Source of the DNA: Algibacter_G agarivorans
Lineage (GTDB): Bacteria > Bacteroidota > Bacteroidia > Flavobacteriales > Flavobacteriaceae
Direction: 5' to 3'
Length of the DNA: 64,000 nt
Assembly: GCF_039543245.1 (NCBI RefSeq)
Contig: NZ_BAABJJ010000044.1
Coordinates: forward strand, 1 to 64,000
Shown piece by piece: positions 17,282-25,820 of this stretch (position 1 is its first letter; each line of letters opens with the position of its first letter). The position numbers and the translations under genes are program-made. Under the pieces are notes generated by a model that saw nothing but the letters and a program-made list of their open reading frames with translations, ran no database searches and had not been told where the DNA came from.

Positions 17282-17313
17282 AAAAACATCAAACTTTATG
17301 GTTTGATGTTTTT
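17282..17313. terminator. bidirectional terminator between int and traN
   Basis: AAAAACATCAAAC and GTTTGATGTTTTT form a perfect 13-base-pair stem around TTTATG between convergent genes. Confidence 0.85.
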
Positions 17314-17324
17314 AATTTAAGGGT

Positions 17325-18131
17325 TTAATAATTCGTTTCTAAAATTAATCTTCTATTTCCATTAAATTCCTTTAGTTCTAACATTAATTTTTCGTTTTCT
17401 CCAAGAACAAACTTTGGCAACACATAAACAAATCGCTTTTTCTTTCCTGTTTTAATAAAATCAGCCATTTTATATTTAAAAATAACTTCTTGCTCTAATC
17501 TTTGGAAAGAAGCTTTTCTCCTTCTATTTCCGCTTGCTCGATATACCTTAAGGTAATCAATCTCAAAATCAATCTCAGAGTTATTCTTTACTTCAAAAAC
17601 CAAGTAAACTTGAAAATTATTATAAGCCATTTTCTGCAATTGTAACTTAATCCCATTTTGACGTTTGGTCCTAATAGATTCATATTTTAATTTCAGCAAA
17701 AAATCACTAAATTTTTGAAAGTATCTAATCCTACTTTTATCTACATTCTTTATTTTAAGAATTGGTTTTTGCTCTATTTTTTTGGGCAGCTCACTTCCAA
17801 TACTTTCTTTTTCATTGATAAAATAATTAAGCTTGTGCAAATGATTCTTATACTTTAAAATATAGGAATAAACCTGACCACTTTTAGTTACAGCTAACAG
17901 ATTGCTTTCCATTCCTGGAGTTGCCTGTAATAATCCAAAGTACTGTTCCTTTTCTCTGTTGTAAGTGAACACAAAATTATTTGCCCCTGTAACTCCTTGA
18001 CGAATGGCTTCTGGAAAAAACAACGCTACATTTTTGCTTTCATTGGCATAAATAGTGTCTAGCTGTTTTTGCGCTGTTATATAATTTGAGAAAATTAAGA
18101 GTATTATGATGATATATGCTTTCATTTTCAT
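17325..18131 (-). CDS. traN: conjugative transposon protein TraN
   Basis: Outer part of the Bacteroides-type conjugation channel. 268 residues with a signal peptide (IIIILLIFSNYITAQ), then FFPEAIRQGVTGANNFVFTYN, the hallmark region of DUF4138/TraN. The C-terminal half is beta-rich with FVYVLPKFVLGENEKL. It is the last gene of the tra operon here, ending at the terminator next to int; traO, P and Q, which normally follow, are absent. Confidence 0.88.
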   Translation of the reverse strand: MKMKAYIIIILLIFSNYITAQKQLDTIYANESKNVALFFPEAIRQGVTGANNFVFTYNREKEQYFGLLQATPGMESNLLAVTKSGQVYSYILKYKNHLHKLNYFINEKESIGSELPKKIEQKPILKIKNVDKSRIRYFQKFSDFLLKLKYESIRTKRQNGIKLQLQKMAYNNFQVYLVFEVKNNSEIDFEIDYLKVYRASGNRRRKASFQRLEQEVIFKYKMADFIKTGKKKRFVYVLPKFVLGENEKLMLELKEFNGNRRLILETNY

Positions 18132-18142
18132 GTGTTTTTAAA

Positions 18143-19078
18143 TTATTGCCGATTATCGGCTTTTAATATAAGTTTGTAATTATCTGTGATTGTAACCTTA
18201 ACGTTTAGGTTATTGCGTTGGAATATCTTTTTTACACCATTAACTTGAGGTACTCCAGCTATATTAATATCATCTACAACATCTCCTATTACTTCTCGAC
18301 TTGCTTCAGCTCGAAAACTATTCTCTATATAAATACCTTCACTCCCATCCTGAAAATCAAAGGCTTTTAGTTTAACTGGTTGATGATTAATATTTTCAAT
18401 TTTTATAAGAGTTCTATTGGGTTTAAAACTGATAAAACCATAAACAGGCGTGTTTTTTGGTAAAATATGATTGTCAATTTTCGCTGATTTAATCAACCGC
18501 ATCTGTAAACGATAATTAGTGAGTACAGTTTGCACCCCATCTACTCTAGCATAGATTAAGCTATCCGTATTTTGGGAATTTAATTTCTTATTTTCTAATG
18601 GATTTGAAGCAAAAAATAATTGATGCTCCAGAGCCAATTCCTTGGTTTCAATTTGATTTTCTTTTATACTTTTTTCAGGTATAGAATCCCTTTTGACTGT
18701 TTTAGGTTGAATTTTTATATCTGGGGACCTAAAGCTTCTATCTGAATAACTAATTCTCCCTTCATTATAAATGCTATCCACTATACGCATCTTTTCCTTA
18801 TCCAATAAATCAGGATCATAAACTCCAGTAGAATCCAATAGGCGTTCGTCATAAATACTAGGTGCATTGGTTTCTCGAATTTCTTTCAAATCATCTAATG
18901 CCTCTAATTTTGACTTGTATTCCTTTTGACCTTTCTCTAATTCTGGAAGGGGAATTTGGTTGTTTTCAATAGTTGGTTCTTCATCATCTCCAAGAACCAA
19001 TACGGTATATGCTCCAATAAAAAGGATGACACAAACCAGTACGGAAGCGAAAACGATTTTATTTTTTTCTATCTTCAT
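18143..19078 (-). CDS. traM: conjugative transposon protein TraM
   Basis: VirB10-like scaffold of the mating channel. 311 residues: short cytoplasmic N-terminus, one membrane helix (about 8-29), a charged proline-rich periplasmic stretch, and a C-terminal beta domain (about 165-311) with LPKNTPVYGFISFKPNRTLI. It overlaps the end of traK by 20 bases, and a hairpin sits in its last codons. Confidence 0.87.
   Translation of the reverse strand: MKIEKNKIVFASVLVCVILFIGAYTVLVLGDDEEPTIENNQIPLPELEKGQKEYKSKLEALDDLKEIRETNAPSIYDERLLDSTGVYDPDLLDKEKMRIVDSIYNEGRISYSDRSFRSPDIKIQPKTVKRDSIPEKSIKENQIETKELALEHQLFFASNPLENKKLNSQNTDSLIYARVDGVQTVLTNYRLQMRLIKSAKIDNHILPKNTPVYGFISFKPNRTLIKIENINHQPVKLKAFDFQDGSEGIYIENSFRAEASREVIGDVVDDINIAGVPQVNGVKKIFQRNNLNVKVTITDNYKLILKADNRQ
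18148..18160. other. tra junction palindrome traM/traN
   Basis: GCCGATTATCGGC, a perfect 5-base-pair stem around TTA, lying in the last traM codons just before its stop. Two similar palindromes lie at other tra junctions. Confidence 0.5.
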
Positions 19079-19682
19079 TATGTATGCGTTTTAATTTATT
19101 TTCAAAAAAATTGGTAATCAAAAGCCCATGTGTATTATTTGGAAAGTTCCTGTCCACATGAATTAAGTTTCCAGTTGTTACTAATTCATAAGTATCGATT
19201 ATCGATCCTCGATTAATTTCAAAAACTGTTGTCGTTTCAAAACCATAAGGTTCATTTTGTATATCAATTTTAGATGCTATGCTTATCACTTTCTGAACCA
19301 ATGAGTATTGCAGTAAGCGATTATAAACGCCATCTGCTTTTTTCTGTCTATACAAGGCATCTACCGAACTATTGCCCAGCCATAATGCTTTTTTCAAATT
19401 CTTTTCATAATTACTTGCGTCAATATTGTAGAAGTATGAATGGAAAAGTTCTAAATGCGCCAAAGTTTCTACTTCTAAGTTTTCTTGTTGCGAAACTAAT
19501 TTCAAAGGAATGACGTTTCCATCGGTATTAACGACAAAAGCATTATTGACTGTTTCCTTATGAAGCTTAACTACTAAGACTACTGAAACAATACAAGTAA
19601 GTACTGCTCCTATTATTACTGCTGATACGATGAAACGGTTTAGCTTCAATACGTTGTAAATATTTTTATAAGGTGTTTTCAT
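19059..19682 (-). CDS. traK: conjugative transposon protein TraK
   Basis: VirB8-like inner-membrane component. 207 residues with a single N-terminal membrane helix (FIVSAVIIGAVLTCIVSVVLV) and a periplasmic domain of about 160 residues with LAHLELFHSYFYNID, matching Bacteroidetes TraK. Lies between traJ and traM. The small traL gene usually found next to it is not seen. Confidence 0.87.
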   Translation of the reverse strand: MKTPYKNIYNVLKLNRFIVSAVIIGAVLTCIVSVVLVVKLHKETVNNAFVVNTDGNVIPLKLVSQQENLEVETLAHLELFHSYFYNIDASNYEKNLKKALWLGNSSVDALYRQKKADGVYNRLLQYSLVQKVISIASKIDIQNEPYGFETTTVFEINRGSIIDTYELVTTGNLIHVDRNFPNNTHGLLITNFFENKLKRIHNEDRKK

Positions 19683-19703
19683 TTATTGATTTTTAAGTTG
19701 GGG

Positions 19704-20546
19704 CTATCCGCCACTAAATAGTTTAAATACAAAAGAAGTAGCACGACGATACAGTTTGAATTTGAGTAACACAATAAATCCTATAGAACCAAATTGTAAT
19801 AATGGTGCGAAAAAATTGCTCCCCCAATTTGTTCCAAATAGGTCAGACCAAAAATTGGTATTGATTTGGGTATAAAGTTTATTAACAAAGACATTGACCA
19901 AGAAAAAGGCAGGAACTAGCATATAAACTCCTGCATAAAGTTTAAAGAAATTATAGGCTAATGCTCTAAATTTTTCAAATACCGCTAAACTGATTACTAA
20001 AGGAAAAAAAGCTTGCATAATACCTAGTAAAAAATAACGTTCTGCCAAAAACAATGGATAGATAAATAAATCCAAAAGCCACAAGAATATACCCACTATA
20101 AAAGCGATAAGTTTTAACCCATATAAAGGGGTTACTAAAGCTTCATACAGTAAGGCAAATGCTTTTTTGGCGGCTTCCAAGGCACCCACATCCTGTTCCA
20201 AATCTATATCTTGCATTTGTAACGGGAGGAGCGCTGGAGCCGTATCTCTATATTGAGTTTCAATAGCTACTAATAGCGTATCAAAAACACTCAAAACCTG
20301 AGTTGAAAAAATTACCAAAATGACTACTGCAAAGTTTTTAGCTAATTCAGAAGGTGTTAACCCCCAAGTATAACCCTCATTATTAGCAACACCTTCATTA
20401 TATTTTTTTAGAATGTTGATAAGGAAAAATAGGATGGCAAGCGTTTTCATTCCAGTAATGGTGTACTGTGAAAAATTGCTATTCTTGATAGTCGTAAAAA
20501 CGGCATCAACATATTCCAATCCTATGCTCAAAAAGAAGCCTGCCAT
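19704..20546 (-). CDS. traJ: conjugative transposon protein TraJ
   Basis: VirB6-like polytopic inner-membrane protein of the conjugation channel. 280 residues with six or more hydrophobic helices; the first residues MAGFFLSIGLEYVDAVFTTI and the end SFVFKLFSGG are recognisable TraJ features. The ATG overlaps the traI stop codon (TAATG), so it is translationally coupled. Confidence 0.87.
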   Translation of the reverse strand: MAGFFLSIGLEYVDAVFTTIKNSNFSQYTITGMKTLAILFFLINILKKYNEGVANNEGYTWGLTPSELAKNFAVVILVIFSTQVLSVFDTLLVAIETQYRDTAPALLPLQMQDIDLEQDVGALEAAKKAFALLYEALVTPLYGLKLIAFIVGIFLWLLDLFIYPLFLAERYFLLGIMQAFFPLVISLAVFEKFRALAYNFFKLYAGVYMLVPAFFLVNVFVNKLYTQINTNFWSDLFGTNWGSNFFAPLLQFGSIGFIVLLKFKLYRRATSFVFKLFSGG

Positions 20547-21127
20547 TAATAATTCGTTTCTCTGTTATTGATTTTATCTTGTATTTCTCTAAAAGCAATA
20601 ATCTCTCGGTAACGCTTTGTCTTGGCTTCAATTTCTGCAACCATCTCTTTAGACTCTCTTTCTTTTGCCTTCAGAACTTCTGCTCGTTCTGCATCTGTCA
20701 TTTTTAGATTATTACTAGAAAGTATCTTATCTATAAATTCCAATCCCTCCAATGAATTTTCAACAATTTCATTGAAAGAATCAGATATGCGATTCACTTC
20801 ATGGGGCTTTATGTAAGGCGAATTCAAAATCTCTCTTAAATCATCCTGTACTAAATCAAAAAGACGTTTATTGTTTTTGGCCAATTCCCTTACTGCCTTA
20901 AGCTGTTTTATAGCGTTATTAACCTTCTCTATATTATCTTTTTGGGTTTTTAAGAATTGAACCGTTTTTAATAATTGTGACGTCTGTTTTGCCGATTCTA
21001 TTAAGGATTTTGTGAAGCTTATAAAATTGGTATTGTCATAAACTGGCATACCCTGGCACGTAGCACGTGCAGGCAATAAAATGGTAAATGTAAGTGCGAT
21101 GATTACTGTTTTAATTGTGGTTTTCAT
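20546..21127 (-). CDS. traI: conjugative transposon protein TraI (DUF4141, VirB5-like)
   Basis: Exported, helical conjugation protein. The frame is open back to 21241, but the ATG at 21127 gives MKTTIKTVIIALTF followed by a signal peptide ending near ARATCQG; the longer version would overlap traG by 104 bases with a basic, non-signal leader. The mature part is mostly coiled helix (about 40-190), as expected of VirB5-like pilus-tip proteins. The name follows Bacteroides Tra nomenclature and does not mean a relaxase. Confidence 0.83.
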   Translation of the reverse strand: MKTTIKTVIIALTFTILLPARATCQGMPVYDNTNFISFTKSLIESAKQTSQLLKTVQFLKTQKDNIEKVNNAIKQLKAVRELAKNNKRLFDLVQDDLREILNSPYIKPHEVNRISDSFNEIVENSLEGLEFIDKILSSNNLKMTDAERAEVLKAKERESKEMVAEIEAKTKRYREIIAFREIQDKINNRETNY

Positions 21128-21137
21128 AATTGTTGTT

Positions 21138-23537
21138 TTAAGAATTAATAAATATTTTAATAGCTTTTTCCATGTTTTGGTGATCTTCAAAGAGTTGCAT
21201 GATATCTTCGCTCTCTTTACCATCTGTGAGATACGCAGCAAATACTTCTTTAGGAACTTCCAATCTAAAAATGTTACTTTCCTTACCGATTTTAATAAAC
21301 ATCTCTGTATATTTTCTTTCTCCAGTAAGATTGTTTCGAATGGATTTTAGTTGATTTAAATCATGGCTAGACAGATTCAATCGCTTTTTAAGTTCTTCGT
21401 AACCTTTCTCGTTATTTAAGCTGTAAATGATCTGAGTGTTTTCTAGAATACTTGCAGATGTTGAATTATTAGGCAGTTGATTAATGGATTGTAAAATAAT
21501 ACCAATGGCGCCATTTTGTTTTCTAATGGCTTGGTAATAGAACTCCACACTTTCCAATACATTCTCGAATTTGAGTTGTTTGGCAAACTCATCAAAAAGA
21601 ATGATGCCTTTTTCGGCTTTGTTTTTCCAGATGGTTCGTTGAATTGCAGATTTAATAAGCTTCAGCATAACGGAAAGGATTTCCTTGTTATCCTTGACTT
21701 CATCAAGTTCAAAAACAATTAATCTCTTGTCTTCAATCTTGTAGGTTTGATCTTCACTCACATTAAAAAGAAAACTGTACAATCCATCATCAACATATTC
21801 AGAAAGAATATGCAAAAAGTTATATATACTGAAATACGCTTCTTGAATTTTGAGTTCTTGGATGAGCGTTTCTTTCTTATCATCTACAAACTGATATAAA
21901 GATGCCAAGGAATGATTTGATGCTATGGAATTATAATAGTAATGGAGCACTTTCTTAACAGCTACTTCTTCGGCTTTTGTTGCTTGTTTTCCTGAAGCCA
22001 TGAGTTCCATAATAAATACACCTAAACTTTCTAAGTGATCTGGAGTTAAATCCTTTAAAGAAGAAATATAGAATGGATTAATACCAAGATTCTTTCCTTG
22101 CTCATAACGCAAAATAATATGATCGTCAGGATAGAGCTTAGCAAACTTAGAATATGAACCTCCCAAATCAATAATAACCAGCCTTACTTGCTGTTCAAAA
22201 TACTGACGGAGTATATTGTTGGCCAAAAAGGATTTCCCTTCGCCTGTTGGAGCAAAAATGGCAAAGTTTCTAGCTTTGATTCGTTTTTTGCGTTCATCCC
22301 AAACATCTTTTAGTACAGGGATGTTATGTTCCCTGTCATTAAAAATAATCCCAGTTGCATCCGATTTGTAATTTGTGTTATTGATATACAAACACAATGC
22401 ATGTTTTAAATCGGTAACGTACAAATCTTCATTTGAGAAATTGGATGTAAAACAACAATATGAATTCAAGAAATAATGCTTTCGCTCTTCACCTTTTGGG
22501 TAATAAGGCACAATATCCAGCTCTTTAAATTCAGTTTTAATTTTAGATGCTATCCTACCTAATTCCTTTTCTTCTTTAGACCAAAAAACAATATTTAAAT
22601 GACCACGAATAATCCGGGACGAATCGTCCTGATTAATCTTAGCAACAATGTCCTCAATCTTTTTTAAGATGACTTTATTTTGGGTTCCGAAATTGGAACT
22701 CTTATTGAGTTCTTCAATTTTCTTATCTAATAATTTTCGCCATTTATGCTTATCATCTAAATAGATAATTTGATTGACAATATGGTTTTCATTGAGATTC
22801 AAGCCTAATCCATCAATAAAACCCTGATGGAATACAAAATCATCTGAAGTGAATTTATCATTAGTTTTACTACTCTGTACCACATCTCCAAAACAGAGTT
22901 CGCTATTTACAGCCAACACATCAAAATGGTTTTCTCCTATTTCTATATTTGATTTTTTGAGTTGTATATCTGTATCAAAACCTTCATTGAAACCATTGAA
23001 ATATTTATTGGTAAGCATTATGATTTCATTCTGATTTAATTCCTTCAATGACACCTTTTGACTATTATTCACAAATGAAACCGTATCGTTAACCGAAGTA
23101 ATGAACTCCTTTACATTATGGTCTAATTTCTTATGAATGCTTTTTTCAACCTTACGAAATGGATTCGTAAACTTTGAAGCATTCAAAGCATTATTAATTG
23201 GTAAAACAAAGAACAAATAAGACGCATGTTTTATATATTCCCTTCCTTTGAAATAATCATTCGTTGCCTTTTCTAAAAAACTTGAATTAGGAATATTTTT
23301 AGCATCATAAGATGCTTTTTTATAAACATCTTGCTTGTGGATAATGGTGCTTACAGGTAATGATTTAAAAGCCTGAAACCACGATCCATGCATGTCCTCA
23401 AAATCCTTTTCCGATAAGCTGTAGATTTCAGGGAAATCTACTTTAAAACATAGTACTACATTGCCATTATTGGCAAATACAATATGGTCTTGAATATCTA
23501 AAATGGGATGGTACGCAGATAGGTTTATTTTGTTCAT
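21138..23537 (-). CDS. traG: conjugation ATPase TraG (VirB4-like)
   Basis: Energises assembly of the mating channel. 799 residues: an N-terminal VirB4-like domain to about 400, then a RecA-like domain with Walker A APTGEGKS near residue 432 and Walker B IILFDEFAKQ near 644. Bacteroidetes TraG of this kind are about 800-840 residues, so it is full length. It lies 23 bases after traF. Confidence 0.92.
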   Translation of the reverse strand: MNKINLSAYHPILDIQDHIVFANNGNVVLCFKVDFPEIYSLSEKDFEDMHGSWFQAFKSLPVSTIIHKQDVYKKASYDAKNIPNSSFLEKATNDYFKGREYIKHASYLFFVLPINNALNASKFTNPFRKVEKSIHKKLDHNVKEFITSVNDTVSFVNNSQKVSLKELNQNEIIMLTNKYFNGFNEGFDTDIQLKKSNIEIGENHFDVLAVNSELCFGDVVQSSKTNDKFTSDDFVFHQGFIDGLGLNLNENHIVNQIIYLDDKHKWRKLLDKKIEELNKSSNFGTQNKVILKKIEDIVAKINQDDSSRIIRGHLNIVFWSKEEKELGRIASKIKTEFKELDIVPYYPKGEERKHYFLNSYCCFTSNFSNEDLYVTDLKHALCLYINNTNYKSDATGIIFNDREHNIPVLKDVWDERKKRIKARNFAIFAPTGEGKSFLANNILRQYFEQQVRLVIIDLGGSYSKFAKLYPDDHIILRYEQGKNLGINPFYISSLKDLTPDHLESLGVFIMELMASGKQATKAEEVAVKKVLHYYYNSIASNHSLASLYQFVDDKKETLIQELKIQEAYFSIYNFLHILSEYVDDGLYSFLFNVSEDQTYKIEDKRLIVFELDEVKDNKEILSVMLKLIKSAIQRTIWKNKAEKGIILFDEFAKQLKFENVLESVEFYYQAIRKQNGAIGIILQSINQLPNNSTSASILENTQIIYSLNNEKGYEELKKRLNLSSHDLNQLKSIRNNLTGERKYTEMFIKIGKESNIFRLEVPKEVFAAYLTDGKESEDIMQLFEDHQNMEKAIKIFINS

Positions 23538-23555
23538 TTTTATTATTAATTAAAT

Positions 23556-23568
23556 GCCCATTATGGGC
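23556..23568. other. tra junction palindrome traF/traG
   Basis: GCCCATTATGGGC, a perfect 5-base-pair stem whose loop is the traF stop codon (TAA on the minus strand). Confidence 0.5.
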
Positions 23569-23845
23569 CTTCATAATTTAACTGAGTTTCTTTTTTATTA
23601 CTGATAGTTTGTGGAAATACCTTTTTAAAATGCAATAGCCCGGGGTTTTTAGTGAAGTTTGTTAAACCTATGTATAGTGAAGCATTTATTACAAATACAC
23701 TTATAATAACCGATAAACTAAAAGAAAAAATGATGAATAATAACGAACCAATAACACATGTCATCATAAGTGCGAACAATGATATGGGTAAACCCATAAT
23801 TACTGCTCGCTTTCTTATGTTTTTATAAACCTCAAACTTCTTCAT
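23561..23845 (-). CDS. traF: conjugative transposon protein TraF (DUF4133)
   Basis: VirB3-like small membrane protein, 94 residues, with two adjacent hydrophobic helices (about 15-60) and a basic N-terminus MKKFEVYKNIRKRAV. The C-terminal FTKNPGLLHFKKVFPQTI is characteristic of the family. Lies between traE and traG, its normal place. Confidence 0.88.
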   Translation of the reverse strand: MKKFEVYKNIRKRAVIMGLPISLFALMMTCVIGSLLFIIFSFSLSVIISVFVINASLYIGLTNFTKNPGLLHFKKVFPQTISNKKETQLNYEGP

Positions 23846-23871
23846 TGGTATCTATCATTTAATTACCAAAT

Positions 23872-23884
23872 GCCGTTTAACGGC
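23872..23884. other. tra junction palindrome traE/traF
   Basis: GCCGTTTAACGGC directly abuts the traE stop codon on its 3' side; same GCC(G/C)-to-(G/C)GGC plan as the two other junction palindromes. Confidence 0.5.
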
Positions 23885-24172
23885 CTAGACTACGATGCTT
23901 ATGAGATACGTAAAGATGCCTACAACTGCACCAGCAATAAGGACGAATACCAATACACGTGTGATTCCTTTTTTCAAATCGGCATTTTCTCCAAAGAAAT
24001 GACCTGCATTAAATAGGAAACCAATAAGGAAGATAACTCCTAGAATAATTGGAAAAATGCTTCTGATGGTATCGGAAACATCATTTACAGAATCTTCAAT
24101 ACCTCCAATTTGTGCAAAAATGGTATTTGAAATAGTGAATAATAAAGCGGTTAGATAAAGTGATTTTTTCAT
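23885..24172 (-). CDS. traE: conjugative transposon protein TraE (DUF4134)
   Basis: VirB2-like pilin candidate, 95 residues: signal-like N-terminus (LYLTALLFTISNTIFAQ), a short polar stretch and two hydrophobic helices ending at the C-terminus. First gene of the tra operon in this copy; traA-D that normally precede it are missing. A 182-base divergent spacer separates it from the amidase gene. Confidence 0.87.
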   Translation of the reverse strand: MKKSLYLTALLFTISNTIFAQIGGIEDSVNDVSDTIRSIFPIILGVIFLIGFLFNAGHFFGENADLKKGITRVLVFVLIAGAVVGIFTYLISIVV

Positions 24173-24200
24173 ACTAAAATGGTTTAAGTTTTACTTCATT

Positions 24201-24229
24201 TTTGATATATGAAAAATACATTATATTTG
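24201..24229 (+). promoter_or_regulatory. amidase promoter, TTTG-N17-TATATTTG
   Basis: TTTG at 24201-24204 and TATATTTG at 24222-24229, spaced 17 bases, 125 bases before the amidase ATG in the divergent traE/amidase spacer. Confidence 0.5.
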
Positions 24230-24354
24230 AATATAATTAATTGATTATTAGTAATTTATAAAATAATTTTATTTGTTTTAATTTGATTTTAATTGAAATT
24301 AAAAGACTATAAATCTTATGCATTTTGAAGTAAAAAATTAACGCAACGCTAAAA

Positions 24355-24996
24355 ATGAATTGGAAAAAAACGCTCAAAAACGTCAGTTTTATGATTTTGA
24401 TACTGAAAATGTGTTTTGTTTTTAGTCAGAAAACAATCATTGTAATTGATCCTGGACATGGCGGAAAAGATTCTGGCGCTGTTGGTATAAATGGTATTCT
24501 AGAAAAGGATGTGGTTTTGAATATCTCTAAAGAGATTTTGAAGTTAAATAAAAGTCTCTTCAGTAATGAATTTGATATATATTTAACCAGATATAAGGAC
24601 ACTTTAATTTCTTTATCAGATAGAAGTCGTTTGGCTAATAGTTTGAATGCAGATGTTTTTGTGTCCTTGCATTGTAATGCTTCTCAAACTCATTCAAAAG
24701 GCATGGAGGTTTATGTATATCATTCGCATAATCAAAATACTAAAGCATCTATTGCACTTGGATTATCTGTATTGAATGAGAGTACTCAAAAACTGGGTTT
24801 TAAAAAACGTGGTGTTAAGTTTGCTGATTTTCAAGTGTTACGAGAAACAACTGCTTTTTTTCCTGCTTTACTTATTGAAATGGGGTTTATTACTAATCCT
24901 GATGAAGCCGATTACTTTTTAAAAACTAAAAATATTAAGGGAATGACATTGTCCATTTTCATGGGAATCACTAATTATTTAAATACTGAACTATGA
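24355..24996 (+). CDS. N-acetylmuramoyl-L-alanine amidase (Amidase_3)
   Basis: Exported zinc hydrolase that cuts the stem peptide from peptidoglycan. 213 residues: signal peptide to about 24, zinc-binding IDPGHGGKDSGAVG, the ELN-type middle segment, VSLHCNAS and the catalytic LLIEMGFITNPDEADYF. It has no SPOR or LysM domain, so it is a bare catalytic unit. Being divergent from traE inside the element, it may supply the wall-opening activity for the conjugation channel (inference). Its stop overlaps the ATG of a 31-codon frame. Confidence 0.88.
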   Translation: MNWKKTLKNVSFMILILKMCFVFSQKTIIVIDPGHGGKDSGAVGINGILEKDVVLNISKEILKLNKSLFSNEFDIYLTRYKDTLISLSDRSRLANSLNADVFVSLHCNASQTHSKGMEVYVYHSHNQNTKASIALGLSVLNESTQKLGFKKRGVKFADFQVLRETTAFFPALLIEMGFITNPDEADYFLKTKNIKGMTLSIFMGITNYLNTEL

Positions 24997-25088
24997 CAGT
25001 CTTTTTCAATAAAGTTATCCAAAATATAGAAAAGCTTTTAGCAACGATCATTCAAGAAGTCATTTTATGGGTCAAAATAAAAAAATAA
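24993..25088 (+). CDS. possible 31-residue microprotein
   Basis: A 31-codon frame whose ATG overlaps the amidase stop (ATGA). It reads MTVFFNKVIQNIEKLL and then a hydrophobic amphipathic helix ending VKIKK. The tight coupling suggests translation, but the length gives no coding statistics. I do not recognise it. Confidence 0.35.
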   Translation: MTVFFNKVIQNIEKLLATIIQEVILWVKIKK

Positions 25089-25106
25089 TTAAATGCTTTT
25101 TTATAC

Positions 25107-25802
25107 TTAAGTTTTTAAAAATTGCTCAAACAAAACTTTCGCATAGTTTTTTCCATATCGATTTACTAAATATTTACTTAGAAGTATCGGTATTAGATAT
25201 AGAACACCAACTATAATACTGATGTTTACAGCCTGTGCATTTGTGGTTATAGTCTTAAAGAAATAAAGATTAAACACAGTAACTAAAACTGCAATAACAC
25301 AACCACCGATAAGATTTCTAGTAAAGCCATATTCAATATTGTGTTGTAACAAAAGGCGATTGTCCCTTGTCACATTTCTAACTTGTGCTACTGAATCAAC
25401 AATTGTTTTTCTTGCTTCTAATTCATCTTCATTTTCTTGAGACGCATTAAGAAGCTCTATTCCAAATCTTTCTTTGATTTTTTCACGGATACGTTTTTTT
25501 GTACTCTGAGCAAAGAATGTGCTTGAATGAAGCAGGAAATTGGTTGTTGGCATATTCTTTTCTTCTTTAAAGAAAATATTTTGAAAAATCTCTTTAGCGA
25601 TGAACCTGTTGATTTGGGTCATAAAGTAAATTATGGCAATAGATATTGTTATATCACTAACCCATTTATACCCTTTGAGAAATTCTATGAAATCAATAAT
25701 TTTTTCGCTGAAGCCAAAATAGTATAATATCAATAATGGAACTGCACAAATTATCGTAGGAAATAGTCTTGCTTTAATATAATATTCTGTTGGTTTTATC
25801 AT
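25107..25802 (-). CDS. four-helix membrane protein, last gene of E2-E1-JAB operon
   Basis: 231 residues that I do not recognise as a named family. Two hydrophobic helices (about 12-32 and 48-66) are followed by a charged cytoplasmic-looking segment of about 100 residues (KKRIREKIKERFGIELL, acidic EDELEARK), then two more helices (about 168-186 and 193-211) and a basic tail. It lies 18 bases after the E2-E1-JAB gene and ends the operon. By analogy with other defence operons, a small helix-soluble-helix protein in this place could be a membrane effector, but nothing in the sequence proves toxicity. Confidence 0.75.
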   Translation of the reverse strand: MIKPTEYYIKARLFPTIICAVPLLILYYFGFSEKIIDFIEFLKGYKWVSDITISIAIIYFMTQINRFIAKEIFQNIFFKEEKNMPTTNFLLHSSTFFAQSTKKRIREKIKERFGIELLNASQENEDELEARKTIVDSVAQVRNVTRDNRLLLQHNIEYGFTRNLIGGCVIAVLVTVFNLYFFKTITTNAQAVNISIIVGVLYLIPILLSKYLVNRYGKNYAKVLFEQFLKT

Positions 25803-25820
25803 CTTTAATGTGCGTTAATT

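Noticed and set aside
20546..21127. TraI as a relaxase
   Set aside because: In Bacteroides nomenclature TraI is a small exported VirB5-like protein; there is no HUH or MOB motif here.
21128..21241. 38-residue extension of TraI
   Set aside because: It overlaps traG by 104 bases and would hide the signal peptide that begins at 21127.
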